The position numbers were made by a program, and so were the translations under genes. DNA of 6,502 bases from Lachnospiraceae bacterium (GTDB lineage Bacteria > Bacillota > Clostridia > Lachnospirales > Lachnospiraceae), in NCBI GenBank assembly GCA_017412265.1, contig JAFPYK010000212.1, positions 1-6,502 on the forward strand, in the 5' to 3' direction. Below, piece by piece: positions 1 to 5,335 of this stretch. The number at the start of each line of letters is the position of its first letter. The first letter of the stretch is position 1. The notes beneath the pieces were generated by a model. The model made no database searches. It was not told the DNA's origin and was given only the letters and a program-made list of their open reading frames with translations.

Positions 1-778
1 CATCCGTCACTTCGGGTGTCTCATCCAGAGTCTCCGGGGTTTCATCCAGCACTTCCGACGTCTCATCCAGAGTCTCCGGGGCTTCATCCAGCACTTCCGG
101 CGTCTCTTCCGCAAATGCATCGTCCGCCAGCTCCTCGCTTTCCTCCGGAGCCACATCCTCGGTCAGACCCTCATCGTCCTCGGCAAAGCTGTCCTCTGCG
201 AAATCCTCCGCCTCTTCCGGCACTTCCTCGGGACTCTCCGCGAACTCCTCCTCCGGAGCGGTATCACTGTCCTCCTCGAAGAAATCATCCTCCTCCGGGA
301 AATCCTCCGTGCCTTCCTCGGCGAACTCATCACCGGTCTCCGCGAGTTCCTCATCACCGAGGTCCGACAGATCCTCGTCCCCGAGATCATCCCCGAAGTC
401 ATCCCCCAGGTCGTCCCCGAGGTCATCTCCGAGATCATCTCCGAGATCATCCCCTAAGTCGTCCCCGAGATCATCCCCCAGGTCGTCTCCAAGGTCGTCT
501 CCAAGGTCGTCCCCAAGGTCGTCCCCGAGATCATCCCCCAGGTCGTCCCCGAGGTCGTCCCCCAGATCCATCTCCGCGTCATCGAACTCCATGTCCGCGT
601 CGTCAAACTCCATGTCTGCATCATCGAACGCGGAATCCTCCATATCCAGGCCCGCATCGTCCAGATCCAGCCCCCCGTCATCGAATTCCATCCCGGAATC
701 GCCCAGATCCAGGTCACTCCCCGCATCAGAGAAATCCGAACCGCTGTCAAAGCTTCCGCCGTCGTCAAAATCACACAT
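1..778 (-). CDS. Hyperacidic tandem-repeat protein, N-terminal 259 residues (3' end outside window)
   Basis: An open frame starts at ATG 778 and runs through the left edge without a stop, so the C-terminus and true size are unknown. I do not recognise the family. By my count 122 of the 259 visible residues are Asp or Glu. There is no Lys, Arg, His, Asn, Gln, Tyr, Trp or Ile, and the only Cys is residue 2. Residues 1-71 are Asp/Gly/Phe-rich and contain two copies of ADMEFDD. Residues 72-135 are 16 consecutive tetrads: 14 LGDD, one FGDD and one LGDE. From about 140 onward Glu replaces Asp, and residues 226-259 repeat PETLDET/PEVLDET-like heptads. No signal peptide or membrane helix is visible. 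An SD (GGAGAG, 783-788) and a promoter (886-914) precede it, and a terminator separates it from the gene upstream, so it is its own unit in the part seen. The region is probably disordered. Cation binding, a nucleic-acid-mimic role or an acidic spacer ahead of a missing C-terminal domain are guesses only. The frame is well supported; the function is unknown. Confidence 0.85.
   Translation of the reverse strand, partial: MCDFDDGGSFDSGSDFSDAGSDLDLGDSGMEFDDGGLDLDDAGLDMEDSAFDDADMEFDDADMEFDDAEMDLGDDLGDDLGDDLGDDLGDDLGDDLGDDLGDDLGDDLGDDLGDDLGDDLGDDLGDDFGDDLGDEDLSDLGDEELAETGDEFAEEGTEDFPEEDDFFEEDSDTAPEEEFAESPEEVPEEAEDFAEDSFAEDDEGLTEDVAPEESEELADDAFAEETPEVLDEAPETLDETSEVLDETPETLDETPEVTD
8..91 (-). repeat. 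42-nt tandem repeat (2 copies) encoding paired PExLDE heptads
   Basis: Positions 8-49 and 50-91 are two nearly identical 42-nt units, and a degenerate continuation runs to about 103. Each unit encodes two seven-residue motifs of the PETLDET / SEVLDET kind. The array lies next to the window edge and may continue beyond it. Confidence 0.8.
374..565 (-). repeat. 16 x 12-nt tandem repeat encoding LGDD tetrads
   Basis: On the minus strand, 16 consecutive 12-nt units encode Leu-Gly-Asp-Asp (14 exact, then FGDD and LGDE). Leu codons vary (CTG, CTC, CTT, TTA), as do Gly (GGG, GGA) and Asp (GAC, GAT). The amino-acid pattern is therefore more conserved than the DNA, which suggests selection on the protein after the expansion. 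Gain or loss of a unit keeps the frame. Confidence 0.93.
578..619 (-). repeat. 21-nt tandem repeat encoding ADMEFDD
   Basis: Two adjacent copies on the minus strand both translate as ADMEFDD. They are flanked by a degenerate half unit on each side (SAFDD before, AEMDL after). The copies differ only at synonymous positions. This is the second of three repeat families in the acidic protein. Confidence 0.8.
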
Positions 779-782
779 GATA

Positions 783-788
783 CTCTCC
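783..788 (-). promoter_or_regulatory. Ribosome binding site for the acidic protein gene
   Basis: GGAGAG on the minus strand lies four nucleotides before ATG 778 (six if only GGAG is counted). It fixes the start codon of the acidic protein. Confidence 0.65.
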
Positions 789-852
789 ATTCCGCAGCGC
801 GAAGAATCTGCCTCGCCAGCGAGCGATCCTCACAGTGCCGACTTATATTCCG

Positions 853-867
853 CGGGCCTTCCGCCCG
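853..867 (-). other. Small GC-rich hairpin in the 5' leader of the acidic gene
   Basis: CGGGC-GGAAG-GCCCG on the minus strand forms a five-base-pair stem with a five-nucleotide loop. It lies about 75 nt before the start codon, inside the roughly 100-nt leader predicted from the promoter. There is no T tract, so it is not a terminator. It may be structural or incidental. Confidence 0.35.
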
Positions 868-885
868 ATGATTATCCTGCTAACT

Positions 886-914
886 ATCATACCAAATGAA
901 GCCTGATTTGTCAC
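886..914 (-). promoter_or_regulatory. Sigma-A-type promoter for the acidic protein gene
   Basis: On the minus strand GTGACA (909-914, five of six matches to TTGACA) and TATGAT (886-891, five of six matches to TATAAT) are separated by exactly 17 nt. A TG dinucleotide one base before the -10 box gives an extended -10. The predicted transcript would start near 879 and carry a leader of about 100 nt. The site lies after the upstream terminator and before the acidic ORF, as expected for an independent unit. Confidence 0.65.
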
Positions 915-990
915 CCGCAAGCATGACACGTTTCCTCCCGATTCACCCCTCCGAGCCCATTCTTCCTTCCGGGCAAATGAATCCGCGCAC

Positions 991-1034
991 AAAAAAAGTG
1001 CTGCATCCGACCGTCAGGGTCTTCCGTAGCACTT
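991..1034 (-). terminator. Rho-independent terminator after the small membrane protein gene
   Basis: On the minus strand the arms AAGTGCT (1028-1034) and AGCACTT (996-1002) pair, and a run of seven T follows (991-997). The long interior can form a nested GACC/GGTC stem. It begins 11 nt after the TGA at 1045. The T tract lies on the minus-strand side only, so it acts in that direction. Confidence 0.75.
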
Positions 1035-1044
1035 CTCACATTCT

Positions 1045-1443
1045 TCACGTCCACAGCCAGATCAAAAGCAAGATCAACAGCCCTCCGGCGACGATGAAAA
1101 TTCCCACCAGCGACAGGCCCGCAGCCATCGCCCCGAGGATCCATGCTCCGGTCTCCTCTTTATTCATGCTGCGTTCCTCCCAGGGGCGGAAATCATTGGC
1201 TTCGGCCTCATCCATGATGCGTCCGTCCGCCTCCACCACCCGGTTCTTCTCCTTCCTGGCGGGAGCCTCATCCGGCGGTGCCTCATCCGCTTCCGGCCCG
1301 GCCTCGCCGCGCGCAGTCACCACCTCGTCCTCATAGCGGTGCGGAAAGAGCAGATTTCTCCGCTTCACACCGCTCATGTCGGCGATGGTCCTGCCGTCGT
1401 CCTGCTCATCCAGCCAGTACGGCCGTTTCTTTTCTTCCGACAT
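1045..1443 (-). CDS. Small protein with polar N-terminal part and C-terminal membrane anchor (unknown function)
   Basis: This 132-residue protein is not one I can name. Residues 1-98 are polar and charged, with an Asp/Glu-rich start, a DDGRTIADMSGVKRR segment at 16-30, and a Pro/Ala/Glu-rich low-complexity stretch at about 46-66. Residues 101-131 are almost entirely hydrophobic and include several Gly. They form one long membrane segment with only a Thr behind it, so it is probably tail-anchored with the polar part in the cytoplasm. There is no signal peptide and no Cys. I recall DDGRTIADM-like N-termini in hypothetical proteins of Lachnospiraceae, but I cannot verify this. The start was chosen because a strong SD (GGGAGG, five nt spacing) precedes ATG 1443. 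A longer in-frame start at 1521 would read through the opp terminator hairpin. The gene is bracketed by hairpins and so is probably transcribed alone, or with readthrough from opp. Confidence 0.8.
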   Translation of the reverse strand: MSEEKKRPYWLDEQDDGRTIADMSGVKRRNLLFPHRYEDEVVTARGEAGPEADEAPPDEAPARKEKNRVVEADGRIMDEAEANDFRPWEERSMNKEETGAWILGAMAAGLSLVGIFIVAGGLLILLLIWLWT

Positions 1444-1448
1444 TCGTT

Positions 1449-1459
1449 CCTCCCTCTCC
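1449..1459 (-). promoter_or_regulatory. Ribosome binding site deciding the start of the small membrane protein
   Basis: The minus-strand purine run GGAGAGGGAGG ends five nucleotides before ATG 1443. It selects this start over the in-frame ATG at 1521, which lies beyond the hairpin at 1489-1516. Confidence 0.8.
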
Positions 1460-1488
1460 TTTGTATCGGGTTCGGTTCCGAACCTCAA
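1460..1488 (-). promoter_or_regulatory. Weak candidate promoter for the small membrane protein gene
   Basis: TTGAGG (1483-1488) and TACAAA (1460-1465) on the minus strand are each four of six matches to the consensus boxes, with a 17-nt spacer. The spacer contains most of the palindrome at 1469-1484. The predicted start site would fall inside the SD run and leave a very short leader. This weakens the call, and readthrough from opp is the alternative. Confidence 0.25.
1469..1484. promoter_or_regulatory. 16-nt palindrome, possible operator
   Basis: GGTTCGG-TT-CCGAACC is a perfect inverted repeat with seven-base arms and a two-base centre. It sits between the opp terminator and the SD of the small membrane protein gene. 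Its size and position fit a dimeric repressor site. No regulator is identified. Confidence 0.35.
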
Positions 1489-1516
1489 ACAGGTTGTGCC
1501 CGAAGGCACAACCTGT
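1487..1516 (-). terminator. Terminator-like UUCG hairpin ending the opp operon
   Basis: ACAGGTTGTGCC (minus strand, 1505-1516) and GGCACAACCTGT (1489-1500) form a perfect 12-bp stem. The loop is TTCG closed by a C-G pair, the very stable cUUCGg tetraloop. It starts 14 nt after the oppF stop. The downstream T tract is poor (TTT, then GAGG), so termination may be partial and the hairpin may also protect the mRNA 3' end. Confidence 0.65.
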
Positions 1517-1529
1517 CTCAAATCATTTC

Positions 1530-2576
1530 TCAGGACACACTCTTCACGTCATCGTAGAGATGGCAGTTGACGAAATGTCCGGGCTCGATCTCCTTCTGCT
1601 CCGGAGCGATCTCCTTGCAGCAGTCCATGCAGTTCTTACATCTGGTATGGAACTTGCAGCCCTTCGGCGGGTTGGCCGGGGAAGGAATGGAGCCTTCCAG
1701 AACGATACGGTTCATCTTGATCGTCGGATCCGGAACCGGAATCGCGGAGAAGAGCGCCTGCGTATAAGGATGCAGCGGGTTGCGGAAGATATCCTCGGTC
1801 TCGCCGTACTCGACGAGGCTGCCCAGATACATGACACCGACCGTATCCGAGATATGCTCGACGACCGAGAGGTCGTGAGAGATAAACAGGTAGGTCAGGT
1901 TATGCTCGTTCTGCAGTTCCTTTAACAGGTTGATGATCTGTGCCTGGATCGACACATCCAGAGCCGATACCGGCTCATCGCAGACCACGAATTCCGGGTT
2001 CAGGGCAAGCGCACGAGCGATGCAGATACGCTGTCTCTGGCCGCCGGAGAACTCATGCGGATAACGGTCCTTGTGGAAGGGCTGCAGGCCGCACTCATCC
2101 ATGATGTGGTCGATGTAGTCATTAAACTCAGCCTTCGGAACCAGCTCATGCTCACGCACGGCTTCGCCGATGATCTCACTGACCGGCATACGAGGGGACA
2201 GAGAAGAGAACGGATCCTGGAAGATGATCTGCATCTTCGGACGAAGCTCTCTCATCTCCTTCGGGTTCAGGTCATAGACCTCGCGCCCGTCAAAGAGCAC
2301 CTGGCCTCCGGTCTTCTCGCCGGACAGGCGGAGGATCGTACGGCCGGCCGTCGTCTTGCCGCAGCCGGACTCGCCCACGAGGCCCATGCAGGCGCCGCGG
2401 CGAAGGTTGAAGGTGATGCCGTCAACGGCTTTGACATAGCCCACGGTGTGGGAGATAAATCCGCCCTTCACCGGGAAATACTTCTTTAACGCGTTGACCT
2501 GCAGGATGTACTGGTCATCCGGCTCTACAGGAACGAAGGTATTATCAATGTGGAGTCTTTCTTTCGCGTCACTCAT
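1530..2576 (-). CDS. oppF: Oligopeptide ABC importer ATPase OppF
   Basis: This 348-residue ATPase is one of the two nucleotide-binding subunits that power oligopeptide import at the inner face of the membrane. It carries Walker A GESGCGKT (68-75), Q-loop Gln120, signature FSGGQRQR (176-183), Walker B with DEP at 200-202 and H-loop His234. The C-terminal oligopeptide/dipeptide (oligo_HPY) region follows, with NPLHPYTQAL at about 266-275. A cysteine cluster has C307, C313, C320 and C338 in CX5CX6CX17C spacing, plus C316 and C319. The VSALDVSIQAQI sequence and the partner context favour OppF over OppD. The start was chosen at ATG 2576, which overlaps the oppD stop (ATGAGTGA) and has AAGGAGG nine nt upstream. 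An in-frame ATG at 2603 lies before that SD. The overlap suggests translational coupling to oppD. The hairpin after the stop ends the operon. Peptide specificity cannot be read from the sequence. Confidence 0.95.
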   Translation of the reverse strand: MSDAKERLHIDNTFVPVEPDDQYILQVNALKKYFPVKGGFISHTVGYVKAVDGITFNLRRGACMGLVGESGCGKTTAGRTILRLSGEKTGGQVLFDGREVYDLNPKEMRELRPKMQIIFQDPFSSLSPRMPVSEIIGEAVREHELVPKAEFNDYIDHIMDECGLQPFHKDRYPHEFSGGQRQRICIARALALNPEFVVCDEPVSALDVSIQAQIINLLKELQNEHNLTYLFISHDLSVVEHISDTVGVMYLGSLVEYGETEDIFRNPLHPYTQALFSAIPVPDPTIKMNRIVLEGSIPSPANPPKGCKFHTRCKNCMDCCKEIAPEQKEIEPGHFVNCHLYDDVKSVS

Positions 2577-3729
2577 TGGTCGTTTCCTCCTTATGCTCCT
2601 CATAGTAGCGGTAGCAGCTCACCTTGTGGGTCGGCGACAGGCTGATCTCGCAAGGATAAGCCCCGTCACAGCAGCCCAGGCGCCGGTCGCAGCGGTCCCT
2701 GAAGTAGCAATAGTTCGGCATGTTGACCGGGTTCGGAACCTTGCCGGGGATCGAGTAGAGCTTCTCTACATGACGTCCGACGACAGGCTTCGAAGCCATC
2801 AGGCCGATCGTGTAAGGATGAGCAGGATGCGCGAAGATCTCCTCCGCGGTGCCCTTCTCAACGATTCTGCCGGAATACATGACCACGACGTAGTCCGCCA
2901 TCTCGGCGATCACGCCCAGGTCATGGGTGATCAGCATGATCGAGGAATTGATTCTGTCCTTCAGGTTGCGCAGCAGATCCAGGATCTGTGCCTGGATGGT
3001 TACATCCAGAGCGGTCGTCGGCTCGTCGGCGATGATCAGCTTCGGATAGCAGGCCAGAGCCATAGCGATCATAACACGCTGTCTCATACCGCCGGAGAGC
3101 TCGTGAGGATACATCTTCGCGACGCCCTCGCTGTTGGCGATGCCGACCATCTCCAGCAGGTCGATGACACGCGCGTTGACTTCATCCATCGTGCGGTTGT
3201 CATCGTTGTGGAGAATCAGGACCTCACGCAGCTGGTCACCGATCTTGAAGACCGGGTTCAGGGAGGTCATCGGCTCCTGGAAGATCATCGAGATGTAGTT
3301 GCCGCGCAGCTTCTGCATGGTCTCGATGGGAGTCTTCGCGATATCATACGCCTTGTCGCCCAGGTTGAAACGAATCTCGCCCTCGACGATCTGTCCCTGA
3401 GGTCTCTGCAGCAGCTGCATGATGGAGAGGCTGGTGACGGACTTGCCGCAGCCGGACTCGCCCACGACGCCGACGGTCTTGCCGATCGGGACGTCAAATG
3501 TGATGCCGTCCACGGATTTGACCGTACCTACGTCGGTGAAGAAGTAGGTGTGCAGGTTGTCGATCTCAAGAACGTGATCCGGATTGTGCATCTGGGTCAG
3601 GAACTCAGACTCCGGAACATTTTTTCTCTTGTGCTGCTTTTCCAGCTCATTGGTGATCTTACGGTTCTCCCGGGAAATGCGTCGGGATTCTTTCGCGGAG
3701 AGATAACCGTCTCCTTTTTTCTTCGCCAT
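2569..3729 (-). CDS. oppD: Oligopeptide ABC importer ATPase OppD with basic N-terminal extension
   Basis: This 386-residue cytoplasmic ATPase pairs with OppF. It has Walker A GESGCGKS (90-97), Q-loop Gln151, signature LSGGMRQR (211-218), Walker B LIIADEP (231-237) and H-loop His269. The oligo_HPY region follows from about residue 301 (HPAHPYTIGL). Its C-terminus has C341, C347, C354 and C372 in the same CX5CX6CX17C spacing as OppF, plus C353 and C360. Usual OppD proteins begin close to the LEIDNL strand, which here starts at residue 54. This one carries about 50 extra residues with 13 Lys/Arg in the first 40, probably helical. The start at ATG 3729 has AAGGAGGG seven nt upstream, overlapping the oppC stop codon. 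The internal Met47 has no SD, so the extension looks genuine. The gene follows oppC by 13 nt. Family assignment is secure; the role of the extension is unknown. Confidence 0.95.
   Translation of the reverse strand: MAKKKGDGYLSAKESRRISRENRKITNELEKQHKRKNVPESEFLTQMHNPDHVLEIDNLHTYFFTDVGTVKSVDGITFDVPIGKTVGVVGESGCGKSVTSLSIMQLLQRPQGQIVEGEIRFNLGDKAYDIAKTPIETMQKLRGNYISMIFQEPMTSLNPVFKIGDQLREVLILHNDDNRTMDEVNARVIDLLEMVGIANSEGVAKMYPHELSGGMRQRVMIAMALACYPKLIIADEPTTALDVTIQAQILDLLRNLKDRINSSIMLITHDLGVIAEMADYVVVMYSGRIVEKGTAEEIFAHPAHPYTIGLMASKPVVGRHVEKLYSIPGKVPNPVNMPNYCYFRDRCDRRLGCCDGAYPCEISLSPTHKVSCYRYYEEHKEETTNE
2586..2592 (-). promoter_or_regulatory. Ribosome binding site for oppF, inside oppD
   Basis: AAGGAGG on the minus strand lies within the last codons of oppD and nine nt before ATG 2576. 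It sets the oppF start and supports the eight-nucleotide oppD/oppF overlap. Confidence 0.8.
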
Positions 3730-3742
3730 TGCAATTCCCTCC

Positions 3743-5317
3743 TTATCTCTTCATCTTCGGGTCAAATGCGTCGCGCAGGCCGTCGCCGACCAGGTTGAAC
3801 GCCAGAACCGTTGCCAGCAGCAGAACGCCTGCCGGAATCCAGATGAACCAATAGTGCTGAAGTACGTAAGTATCATTCACGTCATTGATGATATTGCCCC
3901 AGGAAGCGAACGGGAACCGGACGCCCAGTCCTAAGAAGGACAGGGAAGACTCGGTCAGGATCGTTCCGCCGAGGCCCATGGTCACGGAGACGATGGTCTG
4001 AGGAATGACGTTCGGGATCAGATGCTGGAAGATTCTGCGGTGTACCGAAAGTCCGGTCGCCTCGGTCGCAGTCATGAACTCCTGCTCACGAAGGGAGAGG
4101 ATCTGTCCGCGGATCAGACGGGCCAGGCCGGGCCATCCCAGAACACCCAGGATCAGCATCAGGTAGATCATTCGGGTTTTCGGAGGAACACTCGCGTTAT
4201 CCATCGCGGCACCGATGATAATCAGGATCGGCATCGAAGGTATACAGTAGAAGATATCAACGATACGCATGATCAGGTTATCGACCCAGCCGCCGAAGTA
4301 ACCGGAGATACCGCCGAGCACCAGGGCGATCGCGGTGGCGATGATCTCGACGATGAAACCGATCATCAGGGAGACACGCCCGCCGTACATCAGACGGGTC
4401 AGAACGTCCATACCGTTCTTATCCGTGCCGAGCCAGTGATCCTTGGACGGTTTGGAATAACGGTCATAGACGCGGGTCGCGGTCGCCTGCGTGATCGTGT
4501 AACGGTTGTTGGCCGGCACGAAACTCATCTTGTATTCGTGCTCGACACCGTCGACATCGGTGAAAACGAATTCAGAGACGCCGGCCTCGATCTCCTCGAT
4601 GACCTGCTCCTTGAACTCTCTGGAGAGGAAGACGTCGCCCATCAGCGCCTGTACGTTGAAGGTGCTGATATAGCCGAAGTCCTCGCCGGAAGCGGTGGTG
4701 ATATTGCCGTCCGCATCCATGCTGTAATTCTGTCCTCCCGCGCTGAAGGAAGCTGCGCCGGTGGCATAGGCCTTCTGGATCTCATAGAGAGTCTCCAGAT
4801 CCGGCTCGGTTCCTTGTTTTGCCGGGTTGAAGATTGCCTTGTAGGCGATACCGATCACTTCGCCTGCATCGTTCTTACATGCATACAGATCGTCACTTTC
4901 CTTGGCCACATGATAGGTCACCTTGCTCCACTCGAAGCTCTCCTTCTTGCTGTTGATCGCAAGAAGCATCTGTGCCTGGACGATCGCGGAGAAATCCGAC
5001 GTACCTTTGTAGCGGAACTCCTTATTCTCGATCGCGCTCGCGTACTCCTTCTGCTGATAGTCCTCGCGGTAGAACAGCTCGGACTCGCCGTAAGGAGTGA
5101 TCAGTCCTCCGACGAAGGAGAAGATGAACATGAAGACCAGGACGGCCATGCCGAATACAGCCGTACGGTTGCGGAAGAATCTCTTGGCGACCATCGCGCC
5201 GGGGGATAAGACCTTGACACGGCGGTCATCATTTAAGGAATATTCTTCCTGCTCGGAGACATTTTGCTCGTCGAGATTCACATCGTCGACATTCTGCAGG
5301 TTTTTCTCATCTGCCAT
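3743..5317 (-). CDS. oppC: Oligopeptide ABC importer permease OppC with large extracytoplasmic insertion
   Basis: This is one of the two membrane subunits that form the peptide channel. It has 524 residues against the usual 300 or so. Residues 1-35 are an acidic cytoplasmic tail. The first membrane helix is at about 52-73 (OppC_N). About 220 residues follow before the standard HWLGTDKNGMD motif (294-304), where most OppC proteins have a few tens. The permease domain then has helices near 316-338, 352-372, 384-398, 440-462 and 490-512. The coupling (EAA) loop that contacts the ATPase is at about 413-437 (ATEATGLS, HLIPN). The insertion should face outside. It is mixed alpha/beta in look, without Cys except C147, and could touch the substrate-binding protein. 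The start ATG 5317 has GGAAAGGAG nine nt upstream and lies 18 nt after oppB. The frame is continuous, so this is not an assembly artefact from a frameshift. The permease call is secure; the insert function is inferred. Confidence 0.93.
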   Translation of the reverse strand: MADEKNLQNVDDVNLDEQNVSEQEEYSLNDDRRVKVLSPGAMVAKRFFRNRTAVFGMAVLVFMFIFSFVGGLITPYGESELFYREDYQQKEYASAIENKEFRYKGTSDFSAIVQAQMLLAINSKKESFEWSKVTYHVAKESDDLYACKNDAGEVIGIAYKAIFNPAKQGTEPDLETLYEIQKAYATGAASFSAGGQNYSMDADGNITTASGEDFGYISTFNVQALMGDVFLSREFKEQVIEEIEAGVSEFVFTDVDGVEHEYKMSFVPANNRYTITQATATRVYDRYSKPSKDHWLGTDKNGMDVLTRLMYGGRVSLMIGFIVEIIATAIALVLGGISGYFGGWVDNLIMRIVDIFYCIPSMPILIIIGAAMDNASVPPKTRMIYLMLILGVLGWPGLARLIRGQILSLREQEFMTATEATGLSVHRRIFQHLIPNVIPQTIVSVTMGLGGTILTESSLSFLGLGVRFPFASWGNIINDVNDTYVLQHYWFIWIPAGVLLLATVLAFNLVGDGLRDAFDPKMKR

Positions 5318-5335
5318 AACACTCGTCTCCTTTCC

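Noticed and set aside
374..565. CRISPR-like array.
   Set aside because: The units are 12 nt and contiguous, with no spacers, and they translate as a protein repeat.
163..774. Minus-strand frames at 163-450 and 454-774 rich in Met, Arg, Trp and Thr.
   Set aside because: These are other-frame readings of the same repeat and are broken into two pieces. The acidic frame is uninterrupted from 778 to the edge.
16..899. Plus-strand open frames at 16-780 (Pro/Arg/His-rich) and 309-899 (Ser/Pro/Arg repeats).
   Set aside because: They are antisense readings of the acidic repeat gene. The regular 12-nt repeat keeps all frames open. They lack SD sites, while the minus-strand frame has a promoter and SD.
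911..1336. Frames at 911-1144 (minus) and 896-1336 (plus).
   Set aside because: The first starts inside the small membrane gene and reads through the terminator. The second is its antisense. Neither has a credible SD or protein features.
1469..1484. LexA/SOS box.
   Set aside because: The Gram-positive box has GAAC before GTTC with four bases between. Here the order is GTTC before GAAC with a different spacing.
1444..1521. Longer start (ATG 1521) for the small membrane protein.
   Set aside because: The added 26 codons would be the opp terminator hairpin and the palindrome. The strong SD points to ATG 1443.
2577..2603. Longer start (ATG 2603) for oppF.
   Set aside because: It lacks an SD and lies upstream of the clear AAGGAGG that serves ATG 2576.
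4440..5100. OppC insert as a fused substrate-binding protein.
   Set aside because: At about 200 residues it is far smaller than an SBP_bac_5 protein (around 500), and I see none of that family's motifs.
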